From assembly GCA_918026815.1 (NCBI GenBank), contig CAKJVC010000017.1, forward strand, positions 124,001-188,000: a stretch of 64,000 bases of DNA, written 5' to 3'. Source of the DNA: Chalara sp. BL73. Its lineage: Eukaryota; Ascomycota; Leotiomycetes; Helotiales. The notes beneath the pieces are model-generated. The model did not search any database and was not told the origin of the DNA. It was given only the letters and a program-made list of their open reading frames with translations. Below are positions 12,556 through 24,860 of the stretch, piece by piece. Numbering within the stretch: the first letter of the stretch is position 1; each line of letters opens with the position of its first letter. A program made the translations under genes and the position numbers.

Positions 12556-13118
12556 AGCACTAGTGATATCACGATATATTGACCCCTAAAATCGAATACT
12601 ATACACCACGCAATATGAGATTGGAAAATTGTATACGTATCGCGGCCAAATTTGCAATATCATATTATATCATACTACACTGTGATATACTACGATATCG
12701 ACCTAAAATGAAGCTATTACCAATTAGTAATACGTGATGAACTATCTCGAGAATTCACTTAGATTTGCTTTACTAATACTGTAACGACAGCAATAGAAAT
12801 AGGCTTTACAGCTGCGCCAACGCGCCAAAAAAGCACTAGAATTGAGCAAGAGGTCAATTTTTTATTCCGCTATATATAGGTCACTTGTACCGTGACAAGA
12901 AGCAGAAAATCCTCGGCAATTTAGGTTCGTTTTAGCTGCAGAGCCGCATTTCAGCCTTGGCATGATATCATAGTATATTGCCAATATGATATGAGATCAA
13001 AATTTCATATTAATACTAGTGCCCTACGAGATATCTCATACTAATACTAGTGTAGTATCAAAAAGTCGATCTCGTATGACTCAAGCCACAATATCACTAA
13101 ATATCACCATACTAGTGC
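12556..13118. repeat. AT-rich repeat patch bounded by short inverted ends
   Basis: About 560 bp starting near AGCACTAGTGATATCAC and ending with the opposite-strand word CACCATACTAGTGCT, giving short inverted ends (AGCACTAGT plus diverged GATAT words). Inside lies copy B of the dispersed repeat (near 12594-12695). At 12960-13080 there are two diverged tandem units built on CACTAGTATTA and TATGAGATATCTC. The features fit a MITE-like or nested-element remnant. The palindromic nature of ACTAGT weakens the terminal-repeat argument. Confidence 0.4.
12594..12695. repeat. Dispersed AT-rich repeat, copy B
   Basis: It shares TATACACCACGCAATATGA and a downstream CCAAATTTGCAATATCAT block with the copy near 7496, with a diverged spacer of similar length between them. 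Both copies lie in gene-poor DNA and are in the same orientation. Confidence 0.5.
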
Positions 13119-13900
13119 TTTCACTGGTTGATAGCGAGCGCTCTCCGAAGAAAGACTTCTAGGGGAACGTGACTGAGGACTACTCTGAATAGGTGGTCCT
13201 CCAAAGATGGGATATCTTTGGTACACCTGGGCTTGGGCTTGGGGCCGATCGCCAGCATTGGCATTTGGGTTGGATATTGTTCGAGGAGGTTGGATGTTTA
13301 CGCCGGACTGTTGTTCATTGGAGCTGAGGAACCCTATATCCTGTTGTGGTGTATGTGGACGGTAACTTGAGCATGGTGTGGAACTGCCCAGCCGAGACTC
13401 AGAGAGCGATGCTGAATGATCGTCTATGCTAAACTCGGAAGGTTGATCTGAGAAAATACATAGAGGGTCCTGGTTCGGCATCCCAGGGTGCATTTGGTGT
13501 TTCTTTTGGTTCCAGTCCGTCAATCGACGAGGCAGAAGTAGAATCGATAATGACTGGGATATTGATAGATGCTGAATATGAGGTGCTACGTTCATGTAAT
13601 GAAAACCAACACTCTTTTGATTTTTCAGAGATACCTCATCTCTCTTTAACTCTTCCTCTTCTGAGCCCAAGCCCAGCTGTTTCAAGTTGATCTTGAGTGT
13701 CTCTAAGACATCTTCTCCTCAGTGCGTCCCACGTGTTTGCTGTTTGGATGCTTCTTCAGGTGCCGTTCCAGCGTAGCAGCAGAAGGGAAGTCAATATCAA
13801 AGCGTTTTACGTAACAGGGCAAGCACTCATATGCAGCGCGGCGATCCGTGAAATATTGGCAACATATTCACCAAAGTTACCTGCGGCCTCATTCAGAGGA
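13104..13900 (-). pseudogene. Broken C2H2-like, Ser/Pro/Gln-rich protein gene
   Basis: Read on the minus strand, 13880-13700 encodes a zinc-finger-like stretch: CLPC, then FPSAATLERHLKKH (two Cys, two His, spacing longer than the classic finger). This frame stops at a TAG near 13705. The neighbouring frame continues as a long open frame to 13104 (LKINLKQLGLGSEEEE, then a Ser/Pro/Gln-rich region ending SARYQPVKALVW). A single shift would join the two, and an upstream stop cuts off the N-terminus. The 3' end lies inside the repeat patch at 13104-13118. It overlaps the start of the dynamin relic on the other strand. Alternatively the finger match is fortuitous and only the long frame is real. 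Confidence 0.35.
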
Positions 13901-15155
13901 ATTTGTCAAGGTCACAATTGAAGGAGATCCCGCACGCTCGCGGACTCCTGATTCTCGGCTTCCTCCAATTACAGATCTGACAGATCTGGCATACAAGCTC
14001 CAGGAACGGTTTAATACGGCTGCAGATGCTATTCCTGGGAACCAGCAACAGACAAAGTTTTCTAGAGACATTCTCAGCATCACAATATGCGGTCACGACC
14101 AACCAATCCTGCAGATCCTGAACCTCCCAGGCCCGATCTTCCACAGCCCTTCCAGCAAGAACAACATTGAGCTAGTACGGGACACCGTAGTGACAGAAAT
14201 GAAAAAGTCACATTCCACGATCTTGGCTGTTATCGCTGCAAACGTAGACCCCAAAACCCAAGGAGTACTCTCACTTTGTGCATAATATGATACAGAAGGG
14301 AAAAAGAAGAGTTGGGATCATCACCCGACTAGATACTGCTGAGAATGTGCAGGCCGAAACCTATGTAGTAATTGCGAAAGGAGAGCGAGAAGATGAAGTA
14401 AGCACCCGCCACGATTGGCATGTACTGCGCAATCGTAATGTAGATAATCTGAAGAGGAAACTCCTATAGAAAAGCGCAACGCAGTCGAGGAAGCATTTCT
14501 CTCTAGAGAACCGTGGGTCCATCTTGGCCCAGAGAATTTGGGCGTCGTAACCTTGCGAAGTCATCTTAGCAGGATCGTGCTTGACGCAGCGAGTCAGGAG
14601 TTTCCTAAGCTAGCTGCCAAAACCAGGTCACAATCGAGTAACCTCACAGCAGGGCACAAGAGGCTTGGGGGGATAATAAGACTGACAGAGAAAGAGAAGA
14701 CCTTTTTTTTTTTGCCGCAGAGGATCTCAAGACAAGAACGTACTCCTGCGTTAAAAGGATGTACGTACACGATACCTCCAGTCTCGCCGCATCTCATTCC
14801 ATCAAGGGTTGTAGAGCAGAGCGAACTCTTCCGCGACCGCACAATATACAAAGGTCACTCATACGCCAGTCAACTTGAGCCTCCTGGTATCAACCCTAAT
14901 GCTGATCTCATTTCTATCGCAGCAAAATCGCGTGTCTCGGCGATGGAAAAATTAGAACCAACTTCTAGAACTCGAAAAGCTGAAATTCAAGAAGCCAAAA
15001 AACATCTCGACGAGAAGCGTGGGATAGGACTTCCCGGTACCTTCAGCCCTCGACACATAAACGACTTCTCCTGGAAGCAATCCAAATCTTGGAATTCCAT
15101 CGCTCAGGAGCATATCGGAAAGATATTTGAACACTGCAAGCTATATCTGGGCTGA
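13848..15155 (+). pseudogene. Dynamin-like GTPase relic, truncated at both ends
   Basis: It corresponds to part of a fungal dynamin-family GTPase. In order it shows a degenerate FSRDILSITICGHDQPIL (equivalent of the dynamin DILSIEICGPD segment), LNLPGPIFHS (G3, normally DLPG), and KGKRRVGIITRLDTAEN (G4, normally TKxD). These are followed by WHVLRNR and, after another shift, REPWVHLGPENLGVVTLRSHL. The middle-domain motif RGIGLPGTFSP and the segment KSWNSIAQEHIGKIFEH come last. The reading frame shifts near 14265-14285 and again near 14455-14475. The P-loop region and the C-terminal GED are missing. Asp is lost in G3 and Lys in G4, so GTPase activity is not expected. It is a clear pseudogene. 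Confidence 0.75.
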
Positions 15156-16130
15156 CTAAACCCCACCACTAAACCGTAATTCTGAGGCTCTACACAACAA
15201 CTTCAATCTATTTTAACCACTCTAGTATTGTGTGCAACACTTTCTAACCCCTAGGCATATAACTGTTTTGCCGAGATATTCTATAGCGGCTTATTTGATT
15301 ACGATTAACGCTATGCTAGATTGACCCGGCCTTATTCATACGACATATTTGCCACCTCGAAACAAGTCCTTGGAACTGTACATCTTATGCAAAGATAAAT
15401 CCGCTTAACCGCTTTGTTCGTGCACGCTTTTCTAAAGTTTTAGTATAATACAGGCCGAGAATTCATATAGAGGTCTCCAAACCACAAATTGTTATTGGAT
15501 ACTACTGCCTTTTTGCGATACTATTCAGCTATACTACGACTGACATAACTCTGTCCACCCAGAGCATAGCTCGGTCGTGCATTTACATGCCATTTATTTG
15601 TAGCCTTTTAGCTAATCAGGAGTAGGATGTTGAGATTCTCTTCTTCCTTTTACTCTTCTATTCTACTTTGTATAATATAAGCCAGAAGCTAGAAGCCAGA
15701 GATATGTAATCTAATTTATTATCTCGGGCCTGTAGCTTACTAACGAGTCCAGATCGAAAGAGAAGATTCAACCTTAATTTAGAAAGGATCTAAACCACAT
15801 AGGGGAGGAGGAGGCTCTACCTAGCTGCCCAGATTCTCTACGATTATTAACAATAGATATGGTGTGGGGGACCCTAGGTTAGCACTGTCAGTAGGTGTTA
15901 CTTACCCCATACCAATACGATGGGGAAAATGTTGGGGTCGGTAATTCTATCCGAACTCCGAAAGTGGATAAAGAATCAATGGGGATACTGTAGAGAAATG
16001 CGGGGGTCGGTAATTCCACCCGAGCCCCGAGAGTGGAGGAAGAATACTTGAGCGGATATATAGCTACAGTCATTCACTACAGTTCTTGATATACTCCCAG
16101 ATGTTCTTGTTTCACGAAGGCTAGTTAAAC
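15156..16130. other. Intergenic, esterase upstream region
   Basis: No gene is supported. The only clear structure is the duplicated CGG/CCG block listed at 15930-16050. The rest is AT-rich. Confidence 0.4.
15930..16050. promoter_or_regulatory. Tandem imperfect repeats with CGG-N9-CCG motifs
   Basis: Two roughly 50-nt copies about 69 nt apart share GGGGTCGGTAATTC and GAAGAAT/AAAGAAT ends, 80-200 bp upstream of the esterase ATG. Both keep CGG-N9-CCG (CGGTAATTC..CCG), the inverted-triplet pattern bound by Zn2Cys6 regulators. The upstream copy differs from the downstream one mainly by C-to-T and G-to-A changes. Regulation of the esterase is inferred from position. Confidence 0.4.
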
Positions 16131-18362
<2,232 letters not shown>

Positions 18363-18610
18363 TAAAAAGCTAGCTTTTTTAGTGGCAAACCATGGTTGAA
18401 TATTTACTGTATAGCTTGTAGCCTTTGGGGTAGCCTTAGGCCTAGGTACCTGGGCTTGGGCTCGTTGGTTGGTATAGCATTATTCACTTACTTCAGTGTG
18501 TAAGCAGCTTTATCACCGAGCACATACAACTTGGATTCATTAAATGCTCCGCCTTGTGAATTCTCAATTTGGCACTTCAGGTAGTAACAAGGTTATGCTT
18601 CGAGTATATT

Positions 18611-19354
18611 TTAAGCTCTAGGCGTGAAGGCAACGTGGCCATTACCGAAACTCGACGTGAGATGCAACCCCTCTAGCCATCCCTTTGGATCGCGACTTTC
18701 GACCTTCTCGAATTCTTGAAACTATCTCACAATCGTATACCCAGCCTCAGTGAGGGCAAACTGCTGGCCAACGCAAATTCGTGCTTGCCACTGCAAGGAA
18801 GATAATCCCACCCACTCTCAGTTGATTTAGCAATTCGTTTTGAGCCGCGTCAAACCAAGGTGGCTTGGAAGCGAGTTGATAGACTCTCCCAGAAGAAATT
18901 CTGTTGTGCTGTCAAGTCGAGTTGGAAAAATAGCATTTGCAGATCCACAGATGAGCCATCCTTAGGAGTCTTCGTAATAAGCTGCTGAATGTACGATTCG
19001 AATGTGTCCGGACCTCGCTCTTAGTGAAGTTTAGGCGAATCGTGGCTAGGTAGTGGTAGTCAGTCATTTTTCAGCGAAGAGGAAATTGAAAAGAGGGCTC
19101 GAGGGGAGACTACTATGCGTGAATGTCCCCAATCGGCGCTATCAGAAGTAAAGATTCCTCCGTCCAGCAAGGCTCCCATAGCGTTGATCGTGCTACCAAG
19201 CGCATTGCCCTTGAACTTGGATAATAGAATAGTTTTTATGTTCTCAGGTCCGATGATATGGTACAGCGCATGGCCCATCGCAACCATACTGTAGGTATAC
19301 CTACCAGCCTCTTCATATTTCGTGTATTCCTTTTCGAGGTGCACTTTGCCTTAC
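18611..19354 (-). pseudogene. Cytochrome P450 relic (CYP52-like)
   Basis: Minus-strand remains of an alkane-hydroxylase-type P450. The 5' part reads YSMVAMGHALYHIIGPENIK, then LLDGGIFTSDSADWGHSR, the CYP52-type B/C-helix region. It then stops, and a second stretch in a nearby frame reads ERGPDTFESYIQQLITKTP and VDLQMLFFQLDL. The I-helix, ExxR and most of the heme loop are missing. After the deletion the C-terminus returns as ARICVGQQFALTEAGYTIVR, a stop (TAG), then FQEFEKVESRDPKGWLEGL and a terminal HVAFTPRA. The 5' end coincides with a solo LTR at 19355. It is non-functional; the family match is strong in the retained pieces. Confidence 0.7.
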
Positions 19355-19537
19355 TGTCACGGAGAAGTGGGTCCGCACGTGCTCATGAGCGTGCGACCCA
19401 CTTTTCCTAGGCTATAAAAGCCTACCTGGCTTGATCTCTAGTTCTACAAGTAAGAATACATACATGCCGCATACGTTGCGCTAACTCTCATGAACTAGAA
19501 CCGAGCCCTCGCGATACAAGCGAGCTGCTCCGTGACA
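19355..19537. mobile_element. Solo LTR of a Ty3/gypsy-type retrotransposon
   Basis: A 183-bp element with perfect 10-bp inverted ends (TGTCACGGAG ... CTCCGTGACA) beginning TG and ending CA, as LTRs do. It is flanked by CTTAC and TTTAC, a 5-bp target duplication with one mismatch. It contains a strong hairpin (GTGGGTC..GCACG paired with CGTGC.GACCCAC, 19371-19405) followed by TATAAAA at 19413-19419, a plausible LTR promoter. No internal retrotransposon coding is nearby, so it is a solo LTR left by recombination. It sits at the broken end of the P450 relic. Confidence 0.7.
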
Positions 19538-20821
19538 TTTACGCATGAGCAATTTCTTATTTGTAGTTATCGATACCCAGAAGACGTTCAGATTAAGGAT
19601 AATGAAGAGCATATTTACATCCATAGGTTATGGCGAATCAGCAATTCTCAATTGCATTGCTTATCTTTGCGGGGGCTAAGTCGAGAGAAATGATAGTTCC
19701 AGCGAAAAACACATAGTTTGTTTGTATCGTCAACATGGCTGTCTGAGGATTTCTTTAAAATGAAGTGAGGTTGCTTAGAAAAAATTAGGTTGACATTGAG
19801 CTCAGAAATTATGTCTGGTAAAAACCCATCGTAGGAGTGTAGTTAATGCTCCATAGACCAGAATCAGCGTAACTTCAGACCGGCGCATTGCGCGGTAATA
19901 CCGAGAGTCTTGACAACTTCTACCACGGCTCAACCAGGATTGGTATCCACTGCCCGTGGAAATAAGGCGTCACATATAGTGTCAGGAGCAGAAGAGTAGC
20001 GCCGGGGTAAGGATGTTTGTCCCAGATTCAAACTTCACCCTAAGTGCTAACGCCGGGCGCATCTACCGAACTCTGTTGCTCTTGTCTGAGATGTTTTACA
20101 CTAAAATGTGTTTCAAAAGTAATGCAAGCTGTTCCTCATATAGTCGCTAGGTTATCTTGGCCGGTCAAACCTTCTCCTTCTGAGGAAGCTAACCTTTGCC
20201 ACGTCACATGCTTCGATTAGTCCCCTCCATTTCACTTTGCCGAAACGTAAGAATCTCCATTATCTAAATACCATCCGCAATAAAAAGCCTTCTTACAAGA
20301 TGGTGGCAGACGTCATTTAGTATTCGGACTAGCGAGCAAAAGCAGTAGTTACAATGAGCAGGGCTTGCTGCCACAGAGAAGGATGTGAATTGATAACCGA
20401 AAAGAGTCAACTAAGCTTTCCGCAATCTCGCAGCGACTATCTAACAATTACTCAGTATAGTCGAGCATTTGAAAGGGCGCCGTCGGGCAGAGACCTCGAA
20501 ACGACAAATGTATTCTAGATACAAAGCTTTCCGCAGGACATATTCTCAATACGCTTCAATAAAAGAGACGACTCTAGAAACATTGATTATCTATGCATTT
20601 CAATCTCTCAAGATGCTCCTGGATCTACAGGAATAAGGGATCAGTTAGATCTAGGCTGCCCAACATATTCAATTGATTATGAGCAATGCATTATGCTTTG
20701 CATGTGATTTCATACTTTATACTACTGTGTAATACTGCCGACAAACATACCCCTGAGGAGTCTCTTTACCGTTTAACCAACGAAAGGCCAATGATTATAT
20801 TTGCCACCGGCCGGGTAGTGG
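19538..20821. other. Gene-free stretch
   Basis: No open frame of any size with family features is seen on either strand. It could be old decayed coding DNA: a short hydrophobic frame on - lies next to the LTR, but it does not match a P450 N-terminus. Confidence 0.4.
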
Positions 20822-22081
20822 TCAATTAGCATCTGCTGAATTCCATATTTTCTCTCTGTCCCATTTGCTACCGCTGTGTATCTCCACAGCCACCGTGTTG
20901 ATCATATAATTACGCCCTTTGAAAAACCACACCAAAGTACTGGGTAGCCGCCAGCCCCGGAAAGCACCTACTCCCTTGCTCTGACCAATCGGAACTAGCT
21001 GCGACTCGGTCAAGTTGGGCTTGTATGGAATATCTTTCCCTTCAGGAAACCCTTCGTCTGAAGTTGTCGCAGCCAGTAAGTCTCGCTTCATATTGGCCAA
21101 AGCCACTGGTACAGCGTCGTATAGGTCCATAACGCCTCCGCGGGTATAAGATCCAACATCACCGAGAGCATAAACGCGAGGCCCTGCTTCGTCAACACGA
21201 AGGGTGGCACTATTGGTCTTTATATAACCTTTCTCATTCAGCAAAGCTTGAGGAAGCCATTCCGTATTTGGTTGGACACCTGCCGCCGGGATATACACGT
21301 CGGCTGTCATGATCTCGTTGTTGTCAAGCACAATCGTTGTTGTGCCATCCTCGTTTTCTTTGGACGAAACCACATATTTACTATAGGCGACTTCAACGCC
21401 AAGCTGCGCAAGATACCCCTCAGCTTGCTTGGCTATGGTTGGCCGTAATCTTGGAAGGATTTTCTTGCTACCCGACAGGAGAATTATCTTGACTCGGGGA
21501 TTCCGGAGTTTTGAAAGGAACCAATATGCACGACCATTCAGATGCTCTGCCAACTCACCAGCAGTTTCGACTGCTGTTGGCCCACCTCCTTGGATCAGGA
21601 TTGTTTTGGCATGCTGTAGACGTCTGTGCATCTCGTTCAAGGCGTCTTCCACACCTTCCTTGGTTGTCTGAAGAGATAGCATAGGTGAAAGTGTCCTGGT
21701 GCCAGTGGCAAAAACCAAGGCATGGTAGGGTACTTTATACGGCTCCGACTCGGGATTCGCAGGCTTAAGAGTGATCGAACAAGTAGTCGTATCGACAGCC
21801 ACAGCTTTTGCGTGAATAAATGTGTAAGTATTCGAATTGTACTGCAGGAAGGCATCGGCGATGGGAAAGAAGAAGTTCGATATTGGCATCAGCTCGCTGG
21901 AGGCAACTGCGCGAGGAGCTGCGATACGGAACATGAAGTCCTTCGAGGTATCAACAATGTTGACGTGGTAGTTGTCTTTGTGTGGCAACGACGGCATGAC
22001 ATGCTTGAGAAAGTAATGGGCAGCTGAGAGGCCTGCGAAGGAGCCTCCAACTATGACAATTTTTTTTTTCTGTAGAGACAT
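20822..22081 (-). CDS. AIF/FSP1-like FAD-dependent pyridine nucleotide oxidoreductase
   Basis: Single-exon 419-residue flavoprotein of the pyridine nucleotide-disulphide oxidoreductase family, close to AMID/FSP1 (AIFM2)-type NADH oxidoreductases. The FAD site is IVIVGGSFAGLSAAHYFL at the N-terminus. ALVFATGTRT is the ATG-type linker, and ILIQGGGPTAVETAGELAEH is the NAD(P)-binding Rossmann motif near residue 160. DVYIPAAGVQPNT is followed by VYALGDVGSYTRGG, the second FAD motif (GD). Length matches the family. The start at 22081 (MSLQKKKIVIVGG) places the dinucleotide fold directly at the N-terminus with no targeting peptide. It is predicted to reduce quinones or a similar acceptor with NAD(P)H, probably cytosolic or membrane-surface. 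It is the only intact gene between the LTR and the CocE relic. Confidence 0.88.
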   Translation of the reverse strand: MSLQKKKIVIVGGSFAGLSAAHYFLKHVMPSLPHKDNYHVNIVDTSKDFMFRIAAPRAVASSELMPISNFFFPIADAFLQYNSNTYTFIHAKAVAVDTTTCSITLKPANPESEPYKVPYHALVFATGTRTLSPMLSLQTTKEGVEDALNEMHRRLQHAKTILIQGGGPTAVETAGELAEHLNGRAYWFLSKLRNPRVKIILLSGSKKILPRLRPTIAKQAEGYLAQLGVEVAYSKYVVSSKENEDGTTTIVLDNNEIMTADVYIPAAGVQPNTEWLPQALLNEKGYIKTNSATLRVDEAGPRVYALGDVGSYTRGGVMDLYDAVPVALANMKRDLLAATTSDEGFPEGKDIPYKPNLTESQLVPIGQSKGVGAFRGWRLPSTLVWFFKGRNYMINTVAVEIHSGSKWDREKIWNSADAN

Positions 22082-24590
22082 TCCTAATCTGATGTGTAGA
22101 GCAGAAAAAGGATGAGTGCTAAGAAGGTGGCCCGGTTTGTGGTGACACTTGCTTGAAACCCCAATCTAGTAGTGGTTCAACTAAAACACTTACCAAAACT
22201 TCGATTCTCAAATTTGCGAGCAAGGTGAGGTGAACTACGGATTGAATTGGGTGTTAGCTGGCGATGGCGAGGAGCCAAGGTCGGGTAAATCGCGGACTCG
22301 GCATAATCGGTTCTTCCAGGGTCTAAACTATGGCTTAGTAGTTATTCCGGAGCAACTCAGACACCCAAGGACCGAGGCAACCAGCGAACAGATCAAATTC
22401 AAATTAATTAATTTGAATTGTGATGTTGTGGCAGGGAGCCTGAGTTCGGTGGGTACTTAACTCATTAGAGTAACTGTAGATTTCCGTAGCTTAATCCAAA
22501 TTCCAGCAAGCTTGGTTAACACTCTTCTCCTTTTAGCGTCTAATATTATTCCTGTTTTGCAGCGAAGAAAGCGTTCTCTAACTGCATTTACTTCAGCTGT
22601 TTTCTCTCCCGCTCGAGGCACAGTTGATTTAAATTTCTGGGCTAGCTTCCACCTTACTAAGGCTCGGACTCGTCGCTACGCGTGTGTTGAGACTTTATAC
22701 TTTGCACAATAAACACACTTGCACTATAGCAATCGCATTCATACGGCCAGAGAGTGTCCATGATATATATTATCCCTGCTTATAGTTTCTAACACGCAAG
22801 TGGTCCAGTGTCCACCGCCAAGCGGTGTTACTTACTTTAGACAAGTGTATCTTTGGCCACTACTCTCATAATATAATTGTGTAGATAGATTCAATTTTAG
22901 TTCCTCAATCAAACCGATATGCCCTTTTGAGACTATTTTCACCTTAATACAAGATTATATTACAGACCTGACAGAACTTAAATACTTATCTTGGCCGTTC
23001 CGTTAATCAATTTACTCTAGACTCCTTGGCTGAAAGCAAGCTTATTGATGGCTTTACTTGATGAACATGAAAAACTTTCAGCTGTAGTACGTTTTTGATA
23101 TACAGAAATAACGCGAGCTCATAGGGCGAGGTAGGCGATGGTTTGATTATAAAGTTTAGGCAAAATGCTCATCAAGTTTGCTTCAAGATGGCAGAAAGTA
23201 CACAATCAGTTATATCAATTCCTGTGACCCAAAGCCCGGCTCATTTTTTGAATGCTCCAACAACCGCACATGACATCTGGTAGTGATCCGTAATATTGAC
23301 GAATATGGTCACTACGAGCCCCGACCTCTGGAGCCGTGAAATGTAGCCATAGATTGCCTGAAATATTTCTCAGGGGCGAGATACGTAGCTGAGATTGGCG
23401 AGAAAAAGGGAAATGCTTTTAACCATAACCGCCTTAAACTCACCAAGTGCACAGCCGTCATTTGCGAGACACATATCAAAATTGGTTACGGAAATGCTCC
23501 GTAGTGATAAAGTGGCAGGACAGCAGCGACTTCTGAATCTTTTGTCTCTCTTTCGCCTTCTAGTATATCATTTTATAACCTTGCAAATGATTCGGCTGTT
23601 CGGCTCTAGGCACTTAGTTTTCGTCGAATCTCCGAGTGGGTCTTCGTTCCATTTCCCGTTACTGTGGGGACCCACGCATTGCAAGGTGGCGGCCAGGCTT
23701 TAGCTTGAGACGGACCTGGTTCCTGAACGAGTCATGACAACTTTTCGGGAGTTAGCCTCTAAACAACCTTTTGGCGATGGACACATATGTGTCTCGGCTT
23801 TGCAATCGATATAGGTCCGTGTTCGCTGCCAAACTAAAGGATACCTTCACCCAAGTCAGAGCAGAGGGTGCTCCCTTGATTACATCTCATGCAATCCGCG
23901 TCATCATACTTGGTAAAACCAATAGGTATCAGCGGCTCCTCACTCTTGATATGACTTATTTTGTATTGACCATAGAAGTGAAAAGCGATACTGTCGACCA
24001 AGAAGTCTATAGAGATGGGTTGCTTAGGGCATTGCTTGAAAATTTCAACAACACTTCATATTCGAGCTGAAACGAACAGGTTTGTTGTTTGTAGAACGTA
24101 CTATATTGGACTTGACTCGCTTTCCCAACGTCTATGATTCATTTCCGCAGTATTTTCGCAGCTTCTATACCTCACTTTATAATAGGGCTATGAAGTTAGC
24201 TATACCTTCAACATCTCACACATTCTTCAATCTCCTTGCGATGCCATTATAAACTGTTGTATACCCATTGAATGGGATAGATGTTTCGAGGTAATTATAG
24301 ATATGTTCTCACTACATATTGTCTGCCGAATTTATAGATGGTGCGAAGTTATCGAAGTGGGAAGGCTATGGTCATAGTCAAAGCAGTTAAAGGTACGAAA
24401 TAAATTCCCGCTAATAGTATATCTATTGTCTAACAGTCCGAGTGTATCGCTAAGACATCAGGAATGAGGGCTAGTCCCTACTTGTGCAGAAATTAAACTC
24501 TCTAGAGATTTTGACCCCGTTTTAGCAGAAGAGGTTTCCGGCGTTTCAAGGAGGGCTTGAACTACTCCAGTTGATCGAAGCTAAACTTGC
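22082..24590. other. Gene-poor region
   Basis: Two and a half kilobases with only short, unrecognised open frames (for example 22512-22712, 23395-23703 and 23771-24070, all +). A perfect 24-bp AT palindrome lies at 22396-22419. Nothing else is supportable. Confidence 0.4.
22396..22419. repeat. Perfect 24-bp palindrome
   Basis: The sequence AATTCAAATTAA followed by its exact reverse complement TTAATTTGAATT, about 310 bp upstream of the FSP1-like gene on the opposite strand. It could be a cruciform, a dimeric regulator site or chance in AT-rich DNA. Confidence 0.5.
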
Positions 24591-24599
24591 GCCTATGTC

Positions 24600-24860
24600 G
24601 AGTATCAAATACCGTTCCGTCATCCATTTGCTGATCCTCCTCTCAGTGATAATGATCGGGGATTCGGGAACGGCGTACGATCTGGTCACAACTTCCCCGT
24701 TATCATTTTACTGTAGTTGCAATGGAAACCCTTATTAACGCCTTTACGGCTTTTCGATTTAAATATACCTCACCCCTGATTACGGACATTCCAAAAACTA
24801 GTGCGCCGAGGCGGAGGAAGACCAGTTCATAGTCTCCAAGATCACTAACGTAGAGGTCAA
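24600..24860 (+). pseudogene. Possible P450 heme-region relic
   Basis: One frame reads IPFRHPFADPPLSDNDR then GFGNGVRSGHNFPVIILL, resembling the P450 C-terminal FGxGxRxCPGxxFA loop with the Cys-Pro pair lost. A neighbouring frame continues METLINAFTAFRFKYTSP, similar to the segment that follows the heme loop in many fungal P450s. The shift and missing ligand Cys would make it dead. The match is short and could be coincidental. Confidence 0.3.

Noticed and set aside
12404..12582. Short Asp/Ser-rich frame entering the repeat patch
   Set aside because: Only about 59 codons, no start and no family; kept as a note in the intergenic entry.
12779..12897. TGTAACGACA...CCGTGACA as a second LTR
   Set aside because: Ends are poorly inverted and no target duplication is seen.
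23771..24070. 99-codon frame on +
   Set aside because: No family features; surrounded by stops and not extendable by plausible introns.
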